Assembly (NCBI RefSeq): GCF_003144195.1
Contig: NW_020289996.1
Span: 435,419 to 499,418, forward strand
Direction of reading: 5' to 3'
Origin: Ceraceosorus guamensis
Lineage: Eukaryota; Basidiomycota; Exobasidiomycetes; Ceraceosorales; Ceraceosoraceae
Length of the DNA: 64,000 bases
Shown here: positions 35,056-46,059 of the stretch, in pieces
Layout of the letters: the number at the start of each line of letters is the position of its first letter
Numbering within the stretch: position 1 is the first letter of the stretch
Position numbers and translations under genes: made by a program
Notes under the pieces: generated by a model
What the model saw: the letters and a program-made list of their open reading frames with translations, nothing else
Databases searched by the model: none
Told to the model about the DNA's origin: nothing

Positions 35056-38000
35056 TCAGAAGACATCATTGATGGTGCATTCTGCGAGAGCCAAAGAAAA
35101 AAAGGGGAGAGAGGGTGGGGTTTAGCTGAGATGACGCATCGTGTTGGCCAAGCAGAACTCACGCTCAAGGGTATGTCTGCAAGGAGCGTTGCACCAGCGC
35201 GATGGAAGAAGAAAGTCAGTCCAGATCTACGATACTCTCCGCTCAGGTGATGAAACGCACCCATACTCTTCGCAATCTGGTAGGAAAAGCGCGAGAGAGA
35301 ATAGGAGTTCGTGAGCACTCGATTCACGTCTTCTGCGCACAGCACCAGCGTCTACTTACCATCGCAGAATGGTCTGTCGTCGTCATCGTCGTCAACGTTG
35401 GTCGATGTCGCCTGCGTAGTTGGAACGGACGCTGCAGGCGCAGGCGTCTCAGGCTGCTCTGTTCTGACAACTCTCGTCGTTTCGATCGTCCCGTTCGTCG
35501 ATTGCTCCTGCTGCGCGTCTGCCTTCGTCGAGCTGAAGACATCATCTTCATTCGCTCTTGAAGACTTCGGTGGGTTGACCTTCTTGGTCTCCTGCATCGG
35601 CTCGTTTGCGGTCTTGTCTGCCACAAGCGACGCGGAGCTCGAGCTTCGCTCAATCTGTCTTTGCAGCTTGGCCACCTTGCGCTCTAGCTCCTCGCAGATG
35701 AGCTGCTGCTCATCTCGTCGATAAACCGAGGCTTCGCAGAGAGCTTCCAGATCTGGCAGGGCACAGAAGGCGAAGGAAAGTCAGTTGGAGCAACGTGCTG
35801 CCAAAAGTTTCAGCGTGAGCCCGCGGCACGCACCTGTGATTTCTTGTTGCAAAGAGACTCGGCTTCGCTCGTGCGCATCATTGGCTTCTTTGAGTTGGCG
35901 TTCCATCGTCTCGATGGACTTGAGTGAGCGATCAAGGGCCGCCTTGGTCTCGTTGAGCTCTGTCGTAAGCTTGACCACGTCCCCTTTGCCTTGAGCGCCC
36001 AACTCTCTGGTTAGATCTGCAAGTTGGTGGTCCAGCGTCGACCTCTGCTCTCGGGCAGCCAACAGCTCGTGGCGGGTCTCTTCGAGAGAAGCTTGTAGAT
36101 CTTGTTTGCTCACCTTTAGGCCGCTGACCTCCTCGCTCAAGGTGCCGACAAGAATGCGCAAACCCGTGAGTTCGTCCTTCGCAGACTGAGCAGAAGGCCC
36201 AAGAGAGCCTCGAGAGCGTCGACTAGTGGAGCTTGCGTTCGAGATACGCCGAGAGTGCTGCAACGAGGGAGAGGTTCCAGCCGCTTCGGTACCGTTTGCA
36301 AAGGCGCCCGAATCAACTGACGGAGATGTTCCAGGCCTCGGACTGGCATTGCTGATCTCTCGAGACATGCGCGCCGAAGCCGCTGCGGACATTGCAGGAG
36401 ACTTGAAAGCACGAGCGGGCAAGTGTCCCTGTAGCTCCGCAATGTTCGCTTGCAGCTCCTCCATCTCGATGCGCAACCTTCCGGCTTCCTTGCTCGCCTC
36501 TCGCTTGCCAGAACGCGCTGCTTCCAGAAGAGTGTTGAGCCTCTCAATTTCGCCCTCCAGCCGAGCTTTGTCTGCGCTTGCACGCTCTTCCACCTCGCTC
36601 GGTCCTCCACCTAGACCTTGAGCCTCAGCTCGCATGGTTTCCAGCTTATCAGGCAAAAAGTCGTCGTCCCTGTAAGCGCAAAGAAAGCCAAATGGCACCT
36701 CGGCCGTTGACTCACCTCGGCGCGCTCGCTCTCGAGCGCCGCACGACTAGCTTGAAGCGCATGGTCGAGCTCTTCGGCCTTGCTCTCAGCCTCCATCTTG
36801 TCCTGCTTCATTCGTGCCACATCCGCCTTGGCTTTCCTACCTTCATCGCGCAGCTTCTGTTCCGCCTCCATAGTGCGCTCTTTTCTCTTCCGAGCATTCT
36901 CTCTCTCCTCTTCCAGCTTGTGTCGAAGTTCTTCCAATTGGTCCTCGAGCGCGCTCGCCTTGGCCTTTTCGTGCGCGAGCTGCTCCGTCGCGGTTTGCAG
37001 ATCGATGGCAGCCGCGCTGCCCGGAGCCGCAGTCACGCGTCCCGCCACTTGAGCAAGCGCCGCCTCTCTTTGAGCTTCCACTTCTCGAAGAGCAGTCTGA
37101 GCCCTGTCCGCGAATTCTCGCAGACGAGCTTCAGCGTCCTGCACGCGCTGTTCGGCCTCTTCTTCTCTCTTCTTCGCATCTTCCTCATAAATAGCGCTCA
37201 TCTCGCTTCCGCTCTTGAGCAGGTCTTGGATCTCGGCTTTCGCCTTCTCTCGCTCAGCCTCGAGTGTCTGCTCCACGCGCTGCGCGCGCTCCTTGAGGTG
37301 CGTGATCTCCGCCTCCTTCGCTTTCAGCGCCTCTCCGTCCCTTTCGGAGCTGCCGATGGATGCTTTGAGATCATTGACCAGCGCCTCACTTTCCTTGAGG
37401 CGACTCTCGACGTCTGCCACTCTCCTCTCGCCCTCCGCTTGCACCCGCTGCATTTCGTCCGCGTGTACCTGTGCTGCTCGCTGTTTGTTGGCGGCTTCGC
37501 GCTCCTCGGCTTCTCGTCGTCTGCGAGCTTCGTCTGCTTTCTCGACCGTGCGCTCCTCCTCGACTTCTTTGCGCGTCTCTTCAGCCGTCGATGCTCGGAC
37601 ACGCTCCTTGTCTCGCGCATGGTCCAACGCAGCAGCAGACGCCGACGTCTCCAGCTTTTCGATGTTCTCCTTGAGCCTTTGTAGCTCTATCTTTAGCTCT
37701 TCATGCTCAAAGCTAGACACACCCGCTTTGATGGGACTGCGACTCCGACTACGCTCGCGCTTAGGACTGCGTGTGTCTGCTTCATCACTGCTGACTGGGT
37801 AAGCGATTGAAGGATCGTGGCGGGTCGATGTGGAGAGCCGCTTGGAATCAGTGGTGGGTGGTCGTCGAGGAGTAAGGTCCATCTCCTCCAGAAGCAAATG
37901 GACGCTGGAGCGTTCGGCGGTGTGGCCGCGTCGACCAGCAACCTGCTCGTTGCTTTCCGATCCCGCCGCAGTCTGCCCGTTGAGCCTAGCCATGACGGAC

Positions 38001-39785
38001 TTGAGCGGGGTGCGCGCCTCATCTTCACCATCTGCGTTGGCCATGTGCGCAGAAAGAGAGCTGGTCGGGCGACTTCCAACGCTCTTCCGAGGGGAAGAAG
38101 CGCCGTTTGCGCGAGACGGACTGCCGGGCGGACCCATGTCCCCTGCGGTGAGAGCGGGACCGCTAGAACGAGCTTTCATAGGCCGTGGAGTGACGTGGGG
38201 TGAGCCAGGTGCTTCAGCTCCAGACGTGCGCCATCGAGCTCCCGCCACCCCGCCTTTCGCTGCCTCCCCAGCAGCACCTCCGAGGCTCGAACGAGCCCGT
38301 CCCATCAAGGAGTCTTTCAGGGGACTAGTCGAGCGCGGTCCGCCGGCATCTTCCATTCCCGCTTCCCTTTTCGCAGCCAAGTCAGCAGCCGAGGCCTTCA
38401 TAAACTTTGACGCCCTGCTACCCTCTCGAATGCGCGCTTCTGCTTCCGCTGCGGCCTTTGCGCTTATCTTCGCTCGTTTACGACCATCTTCGTCCAGCAA
38501 CAGGTCCGCATGGCTTTTGCGAGGTGCAAGCCTCGAGTCTGGTCTTGAGCTGGTTGCGCTTGTTTGCGACATTGAAGACGGAGGTCTGGAGTGGGGCGTA
38601 GCAGACGCATTGCGCGAAGCCGAAAGAGACAGGCGGGAGGCCGGTCGACGGAGCGAGTTGGCCATACTGGAGGGAGGTCTGCTCGCACGCGGACCTTCCG
38701 GTGTATCTGCTCTCCTCATGCTCATCGACGTTGAAGATCTTCCGCTGTAAGCTTCGCCAGCCACCGATGATCTCCCACTTCTATGGGACATTGCACTTTG
38801 AGGTCTGGCAGTAGCTTCGTTGCTGACAGAATCACGAAGCACTTGAAGTTGGTGCGGTCTGCAGAAAACGCCGCAGAGCGGTCCACACGCGAAATATTGC
38901 TCCCTTATGAAGCGCGCATGGAAGGGGGTCAATGCGGGAAATGAGCCCTCGTTCGCGCCACACGGCATGGCCCCTAATGAACCCTCTTGCAAAATGGCGA
39001 AGCCTCCGCCGTCAGACTCACCCATTGACGATGCCATCATTTTTTCCCTTTCCTTCGCTCTCGCCCAGCAGCTCCAAACCGGCAAAGTCTCCGCTCTTGC
39101 CGGTAATACGACCCAGATACCGTACGATACCTTCCAGGGTCTGGCCATCGCTCACAAAGCGTGCAATCTGACCCAGCTCAACTCCCGCGATGGAGATCGG
39201 TTCCGATGCCTTTGTGCTGTTGCTCCTCTCGCGAGTCCGAGCCGTGGATGCTATCGTGCTGGCCTCGTACTGTTTAGGCAGGGGCGGTGGTGGCACCGCA
39301 GCTTCTGGGGCAGTGCTGGCACCGAAGCCGGGCGTACGCGAGCCGAAGCTACCCTTGGGAGCCAACGACCTTCGAGGAGCAGGAGTCCGAGGCAAAGCAG
39401 TCCCAGCACTGGCCGCAGATTTAAGAGGCATGGGCGAATCGGATTTGCCAGCTGCTACAGGAGCTATCGAAGATGATAGCTGAGGATGCCTCAAGCGTGA
39501 TGGTGTATCTACCCGGTCTTCATCTGAGACACCTCGGTGATGCCACGATGAAGGAGCAGGAAGAGATCGACGACCTGTGCCTGGCGCCGCAGCGGCTGAA
39601 GAGGTAGGTCCGGAGGGCACGGGAATGCCACCTCCTGGGGTCGAGCGGGAAGCCAAGGACGGAGATGGCAGCTTTGACTCGTTCGTCGCCGTTGTCGTGT
39701 CACTGGGGTTGCTGCTCGGGACGCTTTTGCGAGGTGAGCCACCGAAGGCCGAAGGTTGTTGAAGCCGAGAAGGGATGCCAGACAT
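35056..39785 (-). CDS. CLIP-170/Bik1/Tip1-family microtubule plus-end protein
   Basis: Seven exons: 39785-39022, 38903-36716, 36644-35834, 35752-35360, 35276-35261, 35176-35163 and 35081-35056. They give 1403 residues, all in phase. A Ser/Pro-rich N-terminus leads into a CAP-Gly domain (about 195-275: GIVRYLGRITGKSGDFAGLEL, then GKNDGIVNG joined to EQYFACGPLCGVF). This is the tubulin/EB1-tail-binding module, with GKNDG intact. Basic Ser-rich sequence and a long coiled coil follow (exons 2-4). The C-terminus is a CCHC zinc knuckle, FCDDCEEYGHTLEQC, ending INDVF, as in CLIP-170. The knuckle is assembled from exons 4-7, including 16-nt and 14-nt micro-exons. Those small exons rest on phase and on restoring the knuckle. 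The rest is firm. Confidence 0.88.
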
Positions 39786-41345
39786 TTTGCCGACTCGGCG
39801 AGGATACCTTTGTCACAAGTGATGATGTGTGGGCCTTTCACGACTGTGAGCTTCCAGGTCATGAGAATGTTCGCAAAGGATCGTGGCAGCGTCAAATGCG
39901 AGACCGACGCTAGATAGAAAGATGCCCTCTAGATCTTGGCGCTGGCCGGTCTTGTAATAGCGCGAGAAGATGTTGACAGGAGCTCTGCGGATCGCACCGT
40001 CTTCGTTGCTATGCGGGCGTATTGTCGTTCGATGGCCAGAAGCACAGCGCTGTGCAGCATACAGCAACATGCACCAAGGCGGGTAACGAACAGGCAGCCA
40101 GCAATATTGAATGATGGTGGCAGGATCACCCTCAGAGTGACCCGCTCGACCTGCTGGCTTGATATTCAGGTATCCCGAGTCACAAATCACGAATGTGAAT
40201 GTGAGTATCAATATTTGGGTCTGGAAACCGTTACACCACCCGCTGCGTGTGCATCTTCCAGCTTCTACACGACACAGCTTTGATCACGAATAAACACCAT
40301 GTACGCTCAACAGCACCTCGATCACCATGCACTCGATTCCCTATGCGACTTAGACTATATAATACGACGTGCATAGCCGGCGCGCGGGCCGAGCTTCTGA
40401 TGCAGTCGTGAGTTTCCTTAATACCTATTAACGACTCTGATTCAATCCTAATTCTCGATTCAAATTAAGCACGCACGCAGCCCAAACAGAAAGGCCTATC
40501 GTGATCGAGACTGCGCTTCCGCCTCTGCATGCAGCAGGAGCAGCTGCTGCTGCTGCTGCTGCACCGCGAGGCGAGGTCGATGAGGCGGTGAAAGCAACAC
40601 TGCACCGCTGCGTTCACGTGAGGTCGGACGCAATGCGGTCATGAGTCAAGAGTCACGTACACGACGCGTGCTGTCTTTCTGCTCACTCATCAGACTTCAA
40701 GATTCATTCAAAGTTGGCGAGTTCGCAGCGACCGCTTCTCCTCCGCCCGTCATGCCTGCTCGGAGCCAATTCGGTACTTCCTACTGATACTGCGCTCCTG
40801 GCTCCTCCCAAACGATGTCGCTCAAAGTCTCGAATCGCTAGCACTCTTTACGTATGTGCAGACTCAATGACTTCAGCACGCTGGACCTGCTGGTGCAGGA
40901 CTCAGGACTTGGACGCACACGCGCGCGCGCGCGTCGAAGACGAAATACCAAGACGTGTGGGACACGTGACCTCTTCCCATGATGCATATATCCCCACACT
41001 CTTCTGACTCAAACTTGACTCAGGCTCCAGCGGCCGCGCGCTGGACCAGCCCGGTTGTGATCCGGGCCGATGAGCGCTGCCGAAGTGTATGGAGCTACAG
41101 CACATACAGCTGTTGCGTACATGCTTGGACATCAGCCACCTCCTTGACCTGGCTGGCTCACAAAGTGACTTCTATTGGATCAGCTGTGAGCTCCGCATCC
41201 TTCGACTCCACATCCCTTCGCTCAGAGCACTTTTCACCCTCGCATTCACCACGACTGGCCTCATCTCCTTCTTCAACGAGCACACGCAGCTTCACTGAGA
41301 GTATCCTCCTCACCCTCCCCACGACCGAGCACATCGACAGTGGAA
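39786..41345. other. Divergent promoter region
   Basis: The region lies between the CLIP gene (-) and the kinase-like gene (+). It holds an AAATCACGAAT word at 40184, a TATATAATA element near 40355, a CTG repeat at 40544, and a 6-bp-stem, 7-nt-loop hairpin (41049-41067). No gene is supported. Confidence 0.5.
40544..40561. repeat. (CTG)6 triplet repeat
   Basis: Six uninterrupted CTG units preceded by GCAG-rich sequence, in the intergenic region upstream of the ACAD10/11-like kinase gene. Confidence 0.85.
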
Positions 41346-43209
41346 ATGTCTGGCTCCTCTTCATCTTCGTCGGGGTCGACAAAGAAGGAGGGTCAAAAGT
41401 ATGGCGAGATACGCAACACGATCGACTTGGATGTGCTGAATGACTACCTGAAGAGTGAGTGCAGCTGCAACGTGATGAGGGAGGTGGAGGTGCGCAGCGA
41501 ACACTTCGAGCAGGGGGAGGATCGCAAGTGCAACGCATCCAGCGACGCGAGACTGGAGGAGGAGGTATGGACGCAGGGTACTGCCAGAAGCTCACCCACA
41601 CTGCCGCTGTGATGCATCCGCGCACTATTGCCTCTCCTCAGAAAACGTCAAAGGCATTGCAGCGCCCGTCACCGCCAAGCAATTCAGCTTTGGGCAGTCC
41701 AACCCGACGTACATCTTGACCGACAGCGACGCTTCGAAATACGTTTTGCGCAAAAAGCCGCCCGGCACATTGCTATCTCCCACTGCTCACGCGGTGGAGC
41801 GAGAATACAGGGTGCTGAAGGCGCTCGGAGAGCACAACGAGAGGCTTCCAGGAGACAAGGGCACCGGTCCGCACGACGATCAGAGATTGAAACATAGGGA
41901 CGCTGTGCCTGTGCCCAAAGTGTACACGCTCTGCGAAGATGCTTCCATCCTCGGCACTCCTTGGTACATTATGCAATTCGTTGAGGGAAGAATCTTCGAG
42001 GACCCCAGGATGGTCACCATCCCGAAACAAGAGCGCATACAGTGGTGAGTGGGCTATGGCCGCTTGGACGGGGCTGTCCAGCTAGCCGCACGCAATGCTG
42101 AATCACGCGCCCGCATGTTTTTTTGCAGCTACGAGTCAGCCTTGAAGACGTTGGCGGCGCTTCACCGCATCAAACCAGCAGACGTTGGTCTGGAGTCGTA
42201 CGGCAAGACCCAAGACTTTTACATGAGGCAGCTGAAAGGCCTGGGCAAAGTGTCTTACATGCAGTCCAAGGCGAAGGATAAGGACACTGGCAAAGAGGTC
42301 GGCGAAATTCCTTCCTTCAAGGACATTACCACTTGGTTTGCCAAGAACATGGTCGCGGACGAGAACGGGGTGCGTCGAGAGCATGCGTGGCGACGTTGCA
42401 GCTGCTTACCAGTCGCTCTTTCCTTCACCTCGCTCAGATCACTCACGGAGACTACAAGATCGATAATCTGGTGAGCTGGATTGCACGGTCCCCACTCTCT
42501 CGCTTTTCCTAGGCCGCAGCACAAAAAAGCTGACCAGCACCTTTTTCTCAGATTTTTCATCCGACCGAACCACGCGTGATTGGTGTGCTGGACTGGGAGC
42601 TTTCCACGCTCGGACATCCTCTTTCCGATCTGGGCAACATATTGCAGCCCTTCTCGTTGGATTGCCCGGACCCATCCATCGCCTCTGCCCCACTCGACCA
42701 ACTACAGAAGTCAGGAAGTGGCAAGAGCGAAGACATGTTCATGTCCCTTGGAGGCTTGGACAAGTCTACTTGTCCAGTACCCACAAAGGAACAGAACCTC
42801 GAAATCTATTGCCAAGCGGTTGAAAGACCATTCCCTATTCCCAATTGGGCATTCTGCGAAGCATGGGCTTGGTTCCGCGTAAGTCGCGTGTTCGAGCGAG
42901 TGCAACGAATGCAATGGCGCCGGGCGCTCGTGTTGACCACCACCTTCCTTCTCCTTTTCAGCTTGCTGTCATCGCACAAGGCATCGCTGCTCGTGTAGCT
43001 CAAAAACAGGTGCGTGCGCAATCTATGCAAGCAATGTCGACCCATGGCGCCGATCACGATGCGAATGCTAAGCATTCGACTTTTTCTTTCCCCAAAACCT
43101 GCAGGCCAGCTCGGCAGAAGCTGTTCGCTACGCCAGCAAATTTCCTGCATGTGCGGAGAACGTCAAACTGATCATTAGACGATCCGAAGAGGGCAAAGCC
43201 AAGCTGTAA
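41346..43209 (+). CDS. ACAD10/11-type APH-fold kinase with PTS1
   Basis: Seven exons: 41346-41454, 41642-42044, 42129-42369, 42438-42470, 42552-42878, 42962-43009 and 43105-43209. They give 421 residues, all in phase. The fold is the aminoglycoside-phosphotransferase/choline-kinase type found at the N-terminus of human ACAD10/11. FSFGQSNPTYIL, YVLRKKPPGTLLSP, AVEREYRVLKAL, the catalytic loop THGDYKIDNLIF and the metal-binding LDWELSTLGHPLSDL are all present. Human ACAD10/11 kinase domains phosphorylate 4-hydroxyacyl-CoAs; substrate transfer to this protein is inferred. There is no acyl-CoA dehydrogenase domain, so it is the stand-alone form. The C-terminus is AKL, a plausible peroxisomal targeting tripeptide. 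The ATG at 41346 precedes a Ser-rich leader. Confidence 0.87.
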
Positions 43210-43449
43210 AGCGTCATTCCTTTCCCCTTTGTGTTCTTTGCTGCGATTTGTGGTTCTGACGATTACTTTGTCGAGGCTGGAATGTCATGAGGAATTGCGA
43301 ACGCTAAAGGGGGAAGCTGACTGATACTGTACATGGTCGACTGTGAACACTTGCGCGCGAGGCAAATTTGCCAAGAATCAAAAGACTCAGAGGTGGCGAG
43401 GCAGCAAGGGGAGGAAAGCAAGAAGGGGGGGGGAGGGGGTTTTTGCCCC

Positions 43450-46059
43450 TTAGCGTCGATGTATTCTAATCCTAGAAGCGCGTCCTCTTCCACCTCCCAA
43501 TTCCTCCAGCGTCAAATCACCCTCCTCCTCCTTTTCCTTTGCCTCCTTTCTCAATCTCAGCAGCGCACTCTTGGCCGCCGGAGAAGCCGGACCGAGTTGG
43601 CCGAGGGAGTGGGATCGAGGAAGAGCTGCTGCGGTAGGAGCAGGGACAGGTTCATCGCACCATACATTCGCTTCTTCACGTCCTCGTCGTGCTGGCTGCT
43701 GCCCTTCTTGGGCAACTGAGGGCACATCTACGGATCTCTCGTCGGCTAGAGGGATGGCGGGTAGAGAGGCCAATAAAGATCGACGCGCTTGCATCGGCTC
43801 GCAACGAGCTGCCACGAGCGAGGTTCGACCTGCAGCGCGCTGGACCCGAACCGCGGGCTTGCTCTGCACAAAAGGCGTGGAGGTCGTGGGTCCCTTGACC
43901 GATCTTCTGCGCTTTGAATCTCGCCGTTCGCGTTCAGATCGGTGAGTTTGGTTCAAAGTCGCAGGCTCCTGCTGCTCGTCTTCCTCCTCCTCGTCTTGGT
44001 GCTCCTCTTCCTCCTGTGGCTCTTCGGCTTCTCGGTGCGAGCTCATCTGCCTCTGAGCAGCTTCCAAAGCTTCCAGAGGCAAAGGAGCCGTCTTGTTCAA
44101 CCTAATCTTTTCCAGACTCTTTATAGCCGAAGAGGAGCGATGATGTGCGTACCTCTTTACGCGAGTCAACGTGGTCCTCTGCCTCTGAGCAAGGGGCACC
44201 TCGATAGCTTCGAAGCAGTGCAACTTCCTCTTGATCTCTTGCATCTGTTGTCTCAAAGTCCGCACCTCTTCTTCGAGACCTACCACCTCGTACTTCGCCT
44301 CGTCGCGCTCTCGCCGAAGTCGATCCATGTAGTGCACTTTTTGCATCGGATTCTCGTGTGATGCTAGATCAGCATTGAGCGTAGAAAGCAGTGAAGCTTC
44401 AGACTCGGCATGCGATGCGCGAGAGAGTAGCACCTTGTGCTCTTTCGACAGCGTTTCGTAGGCGCTTTGGTAGCGCTCTGCATTGGCGAGCGCTTCCTGC
44501 AGCTCGTTGCAGTCGTCGCTCCAGCGATCTTCTTTGGCCTTTGCGTTGTTGAGCCGAGAGACGAGACACTTGTTCTGCTCCTTGAGCGAGCACGCCTCCT
44601 TCTGCAGAGCTTCGTTGTGCACCTGCCATGCCTGTGCTCTACTTGATCCTTCCACCGCTTCTTCCCGCGCTTTAGCCAGCGAAGCGTTCAAGGCGCTGAG
44701 CTGAGCTTCTTGCGTACTGACGCGCTTTTTTAGCTCTTGCGACTGAACGATGGCCTGATGGGCCAAAGAAGCCTCTCGAAGCAGATCCGGCTGGCGCTCG
44801 TGGAAATCGGCCAGCTCATGTTGCATCCTCGTCACCATGTCCTGCATCCCGTCCAGCTCGATGCGAATCAGCTGTTCTCGCTGCTTCACATCGGCGATCG
44901 CCGCTTCATACGCTTCCCGATCCAGCTGGAGCTCCTGCACATTGTCGGATGGCGCATGTTGGCACTGAGGAGGCGTGCTCGACTCCGCACTGATATGGAT
45001 CTCGCAGAAAGGCCTGCTTTGCAACTTTTGGATGTGTTCCTGCGCTTCGGCCAGCTGAGAGCGCAGAGATTGTTCTTGCTCCTTCACAGCGCTCAAAGCA
45101 TCTTCAGACATTCCCTTCTCCTGCTCCATCTGCTCCATCTGAGCTTGCGCAGCCTTGCCTTGAGCTGTAGAGATCTTCATCATGCGCATGACATCCGCTC
45201 GATCCAGCTTGGCAGCTTGCAGTTCCTGCCCTATGGACGCAGACGCCTTCATGAGAGCCTGTTCGCGACCTCTGAACAGGTCGACCTGCTCATCCAAGCT
45301 CTGCACCTCCTCTTCCAAGCTAGTGATCTGTTCTTGCAGGCTGTGCATCTGCTGCGAAGCGTCGCCGTGCTGCTCGAGCTGTTCTTGCAGCTTGGCTTCC
45401 GCATCCTCGGCGCGCTGCTCCGCCTCGCTCAACGCCGCGCTTCTTCTGTCCAGCTCGGCTCGCCACTCGGCATTCTCGGTCTGTGCATCTTCCACCTTCA
45501 CCCTCAAGCTCTCCACTTCTTGTCCCAAACGTCTAGCCGCGCTTCTTGCCTCATCGCGCTCCGTCTTGTTTTTGGCAACTGCTCCGCTCCACTCCGATTT
45601 GCTCGTCGCGTGCAGCGATTCCAACTCTTTGAACTGCGCTCGCAGTGCAGCGAGGTTCGTGCCAGAAGTTGACGAGGATCTTGCTTTCTCCAAGGCCGAT
45701 TCGAGCTTCAATCTCTTTTGACCTGCCAAGCCTGCAAGTCGATCCCAAAAGCGCAGGAAAACAGGGCTCAGCAAAGAGTCGACTCCACATGCGCGTCACG
45801 CTCAATCACCGCCGTACCATCCCTCCCACTCACGCAGCTCCACGTCGACTTCCTCCTTGGATCGCTTCAGTTCGATGAGCTCCCTCTCCGCCTCCACAAG
45901 TCTCGCTTCCACTTTGCGCGCCCGAGCCTCCTCTTTGGCCTTGACACCGGCTGCCCCCAGAGATCCGCTCGCTTGTCGAGAGGCTACAGGCACGTCATTC
46001 TCTTTGTCCGCTCCTGCAAGTACTGGTGTCGCATTGACACGCCGAGATGCACCAAACAT
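43450..46059 (-). CDS. Long coiled-coil protein, function unknown
   Basis: Two exons, 46059-45834 and 45731-43450, give 835 residues in phase. After MFGASRRVNATPVLAGADKE, the protein is almost continuous heptad-repeat coiled coil to about residue 600 (Glu/Gln/Leu/Ala-rich). A basic and acidic low-complexity tail follows (EEEEHQDEEEEDEQQE, then RRDSKRRRS), ending in RASRIRIHRR. No motor, SMC head, kinase or zinc motif is visible. Such proteins act as scaffolds at spindle poles, kinetochores, septa or in vesicle tethering; I do not assign one. The chosen start is the only ATG in the open first exon; the frame extends upstream without one. Its promoter abuts the empty stretch to 48.3 kb. Confidence 0.75.

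Noticed and set aside
36578-37684. 368-codon open frame on the + strand inside the CLIP gene
   Set aside because: It is antisense to the coiled-coil exon, Leu/Ser/Phe-rich and without domains: a compositional mirror of the real gene.
41049-41067. Hairpin with a 7-nt loop resembling a tRNA T-arm
   Set aside because: The loop lacks the TTC start, and no acceptor, D or anticodon arms can be folded around it.
44737-45672. 311-codon open frame on the + strand inside the coiled-coil gene
   Set aside because: It is the antisense mirror of a Glu/Gln/Leu-rich coiled coil, with no homology of its own.
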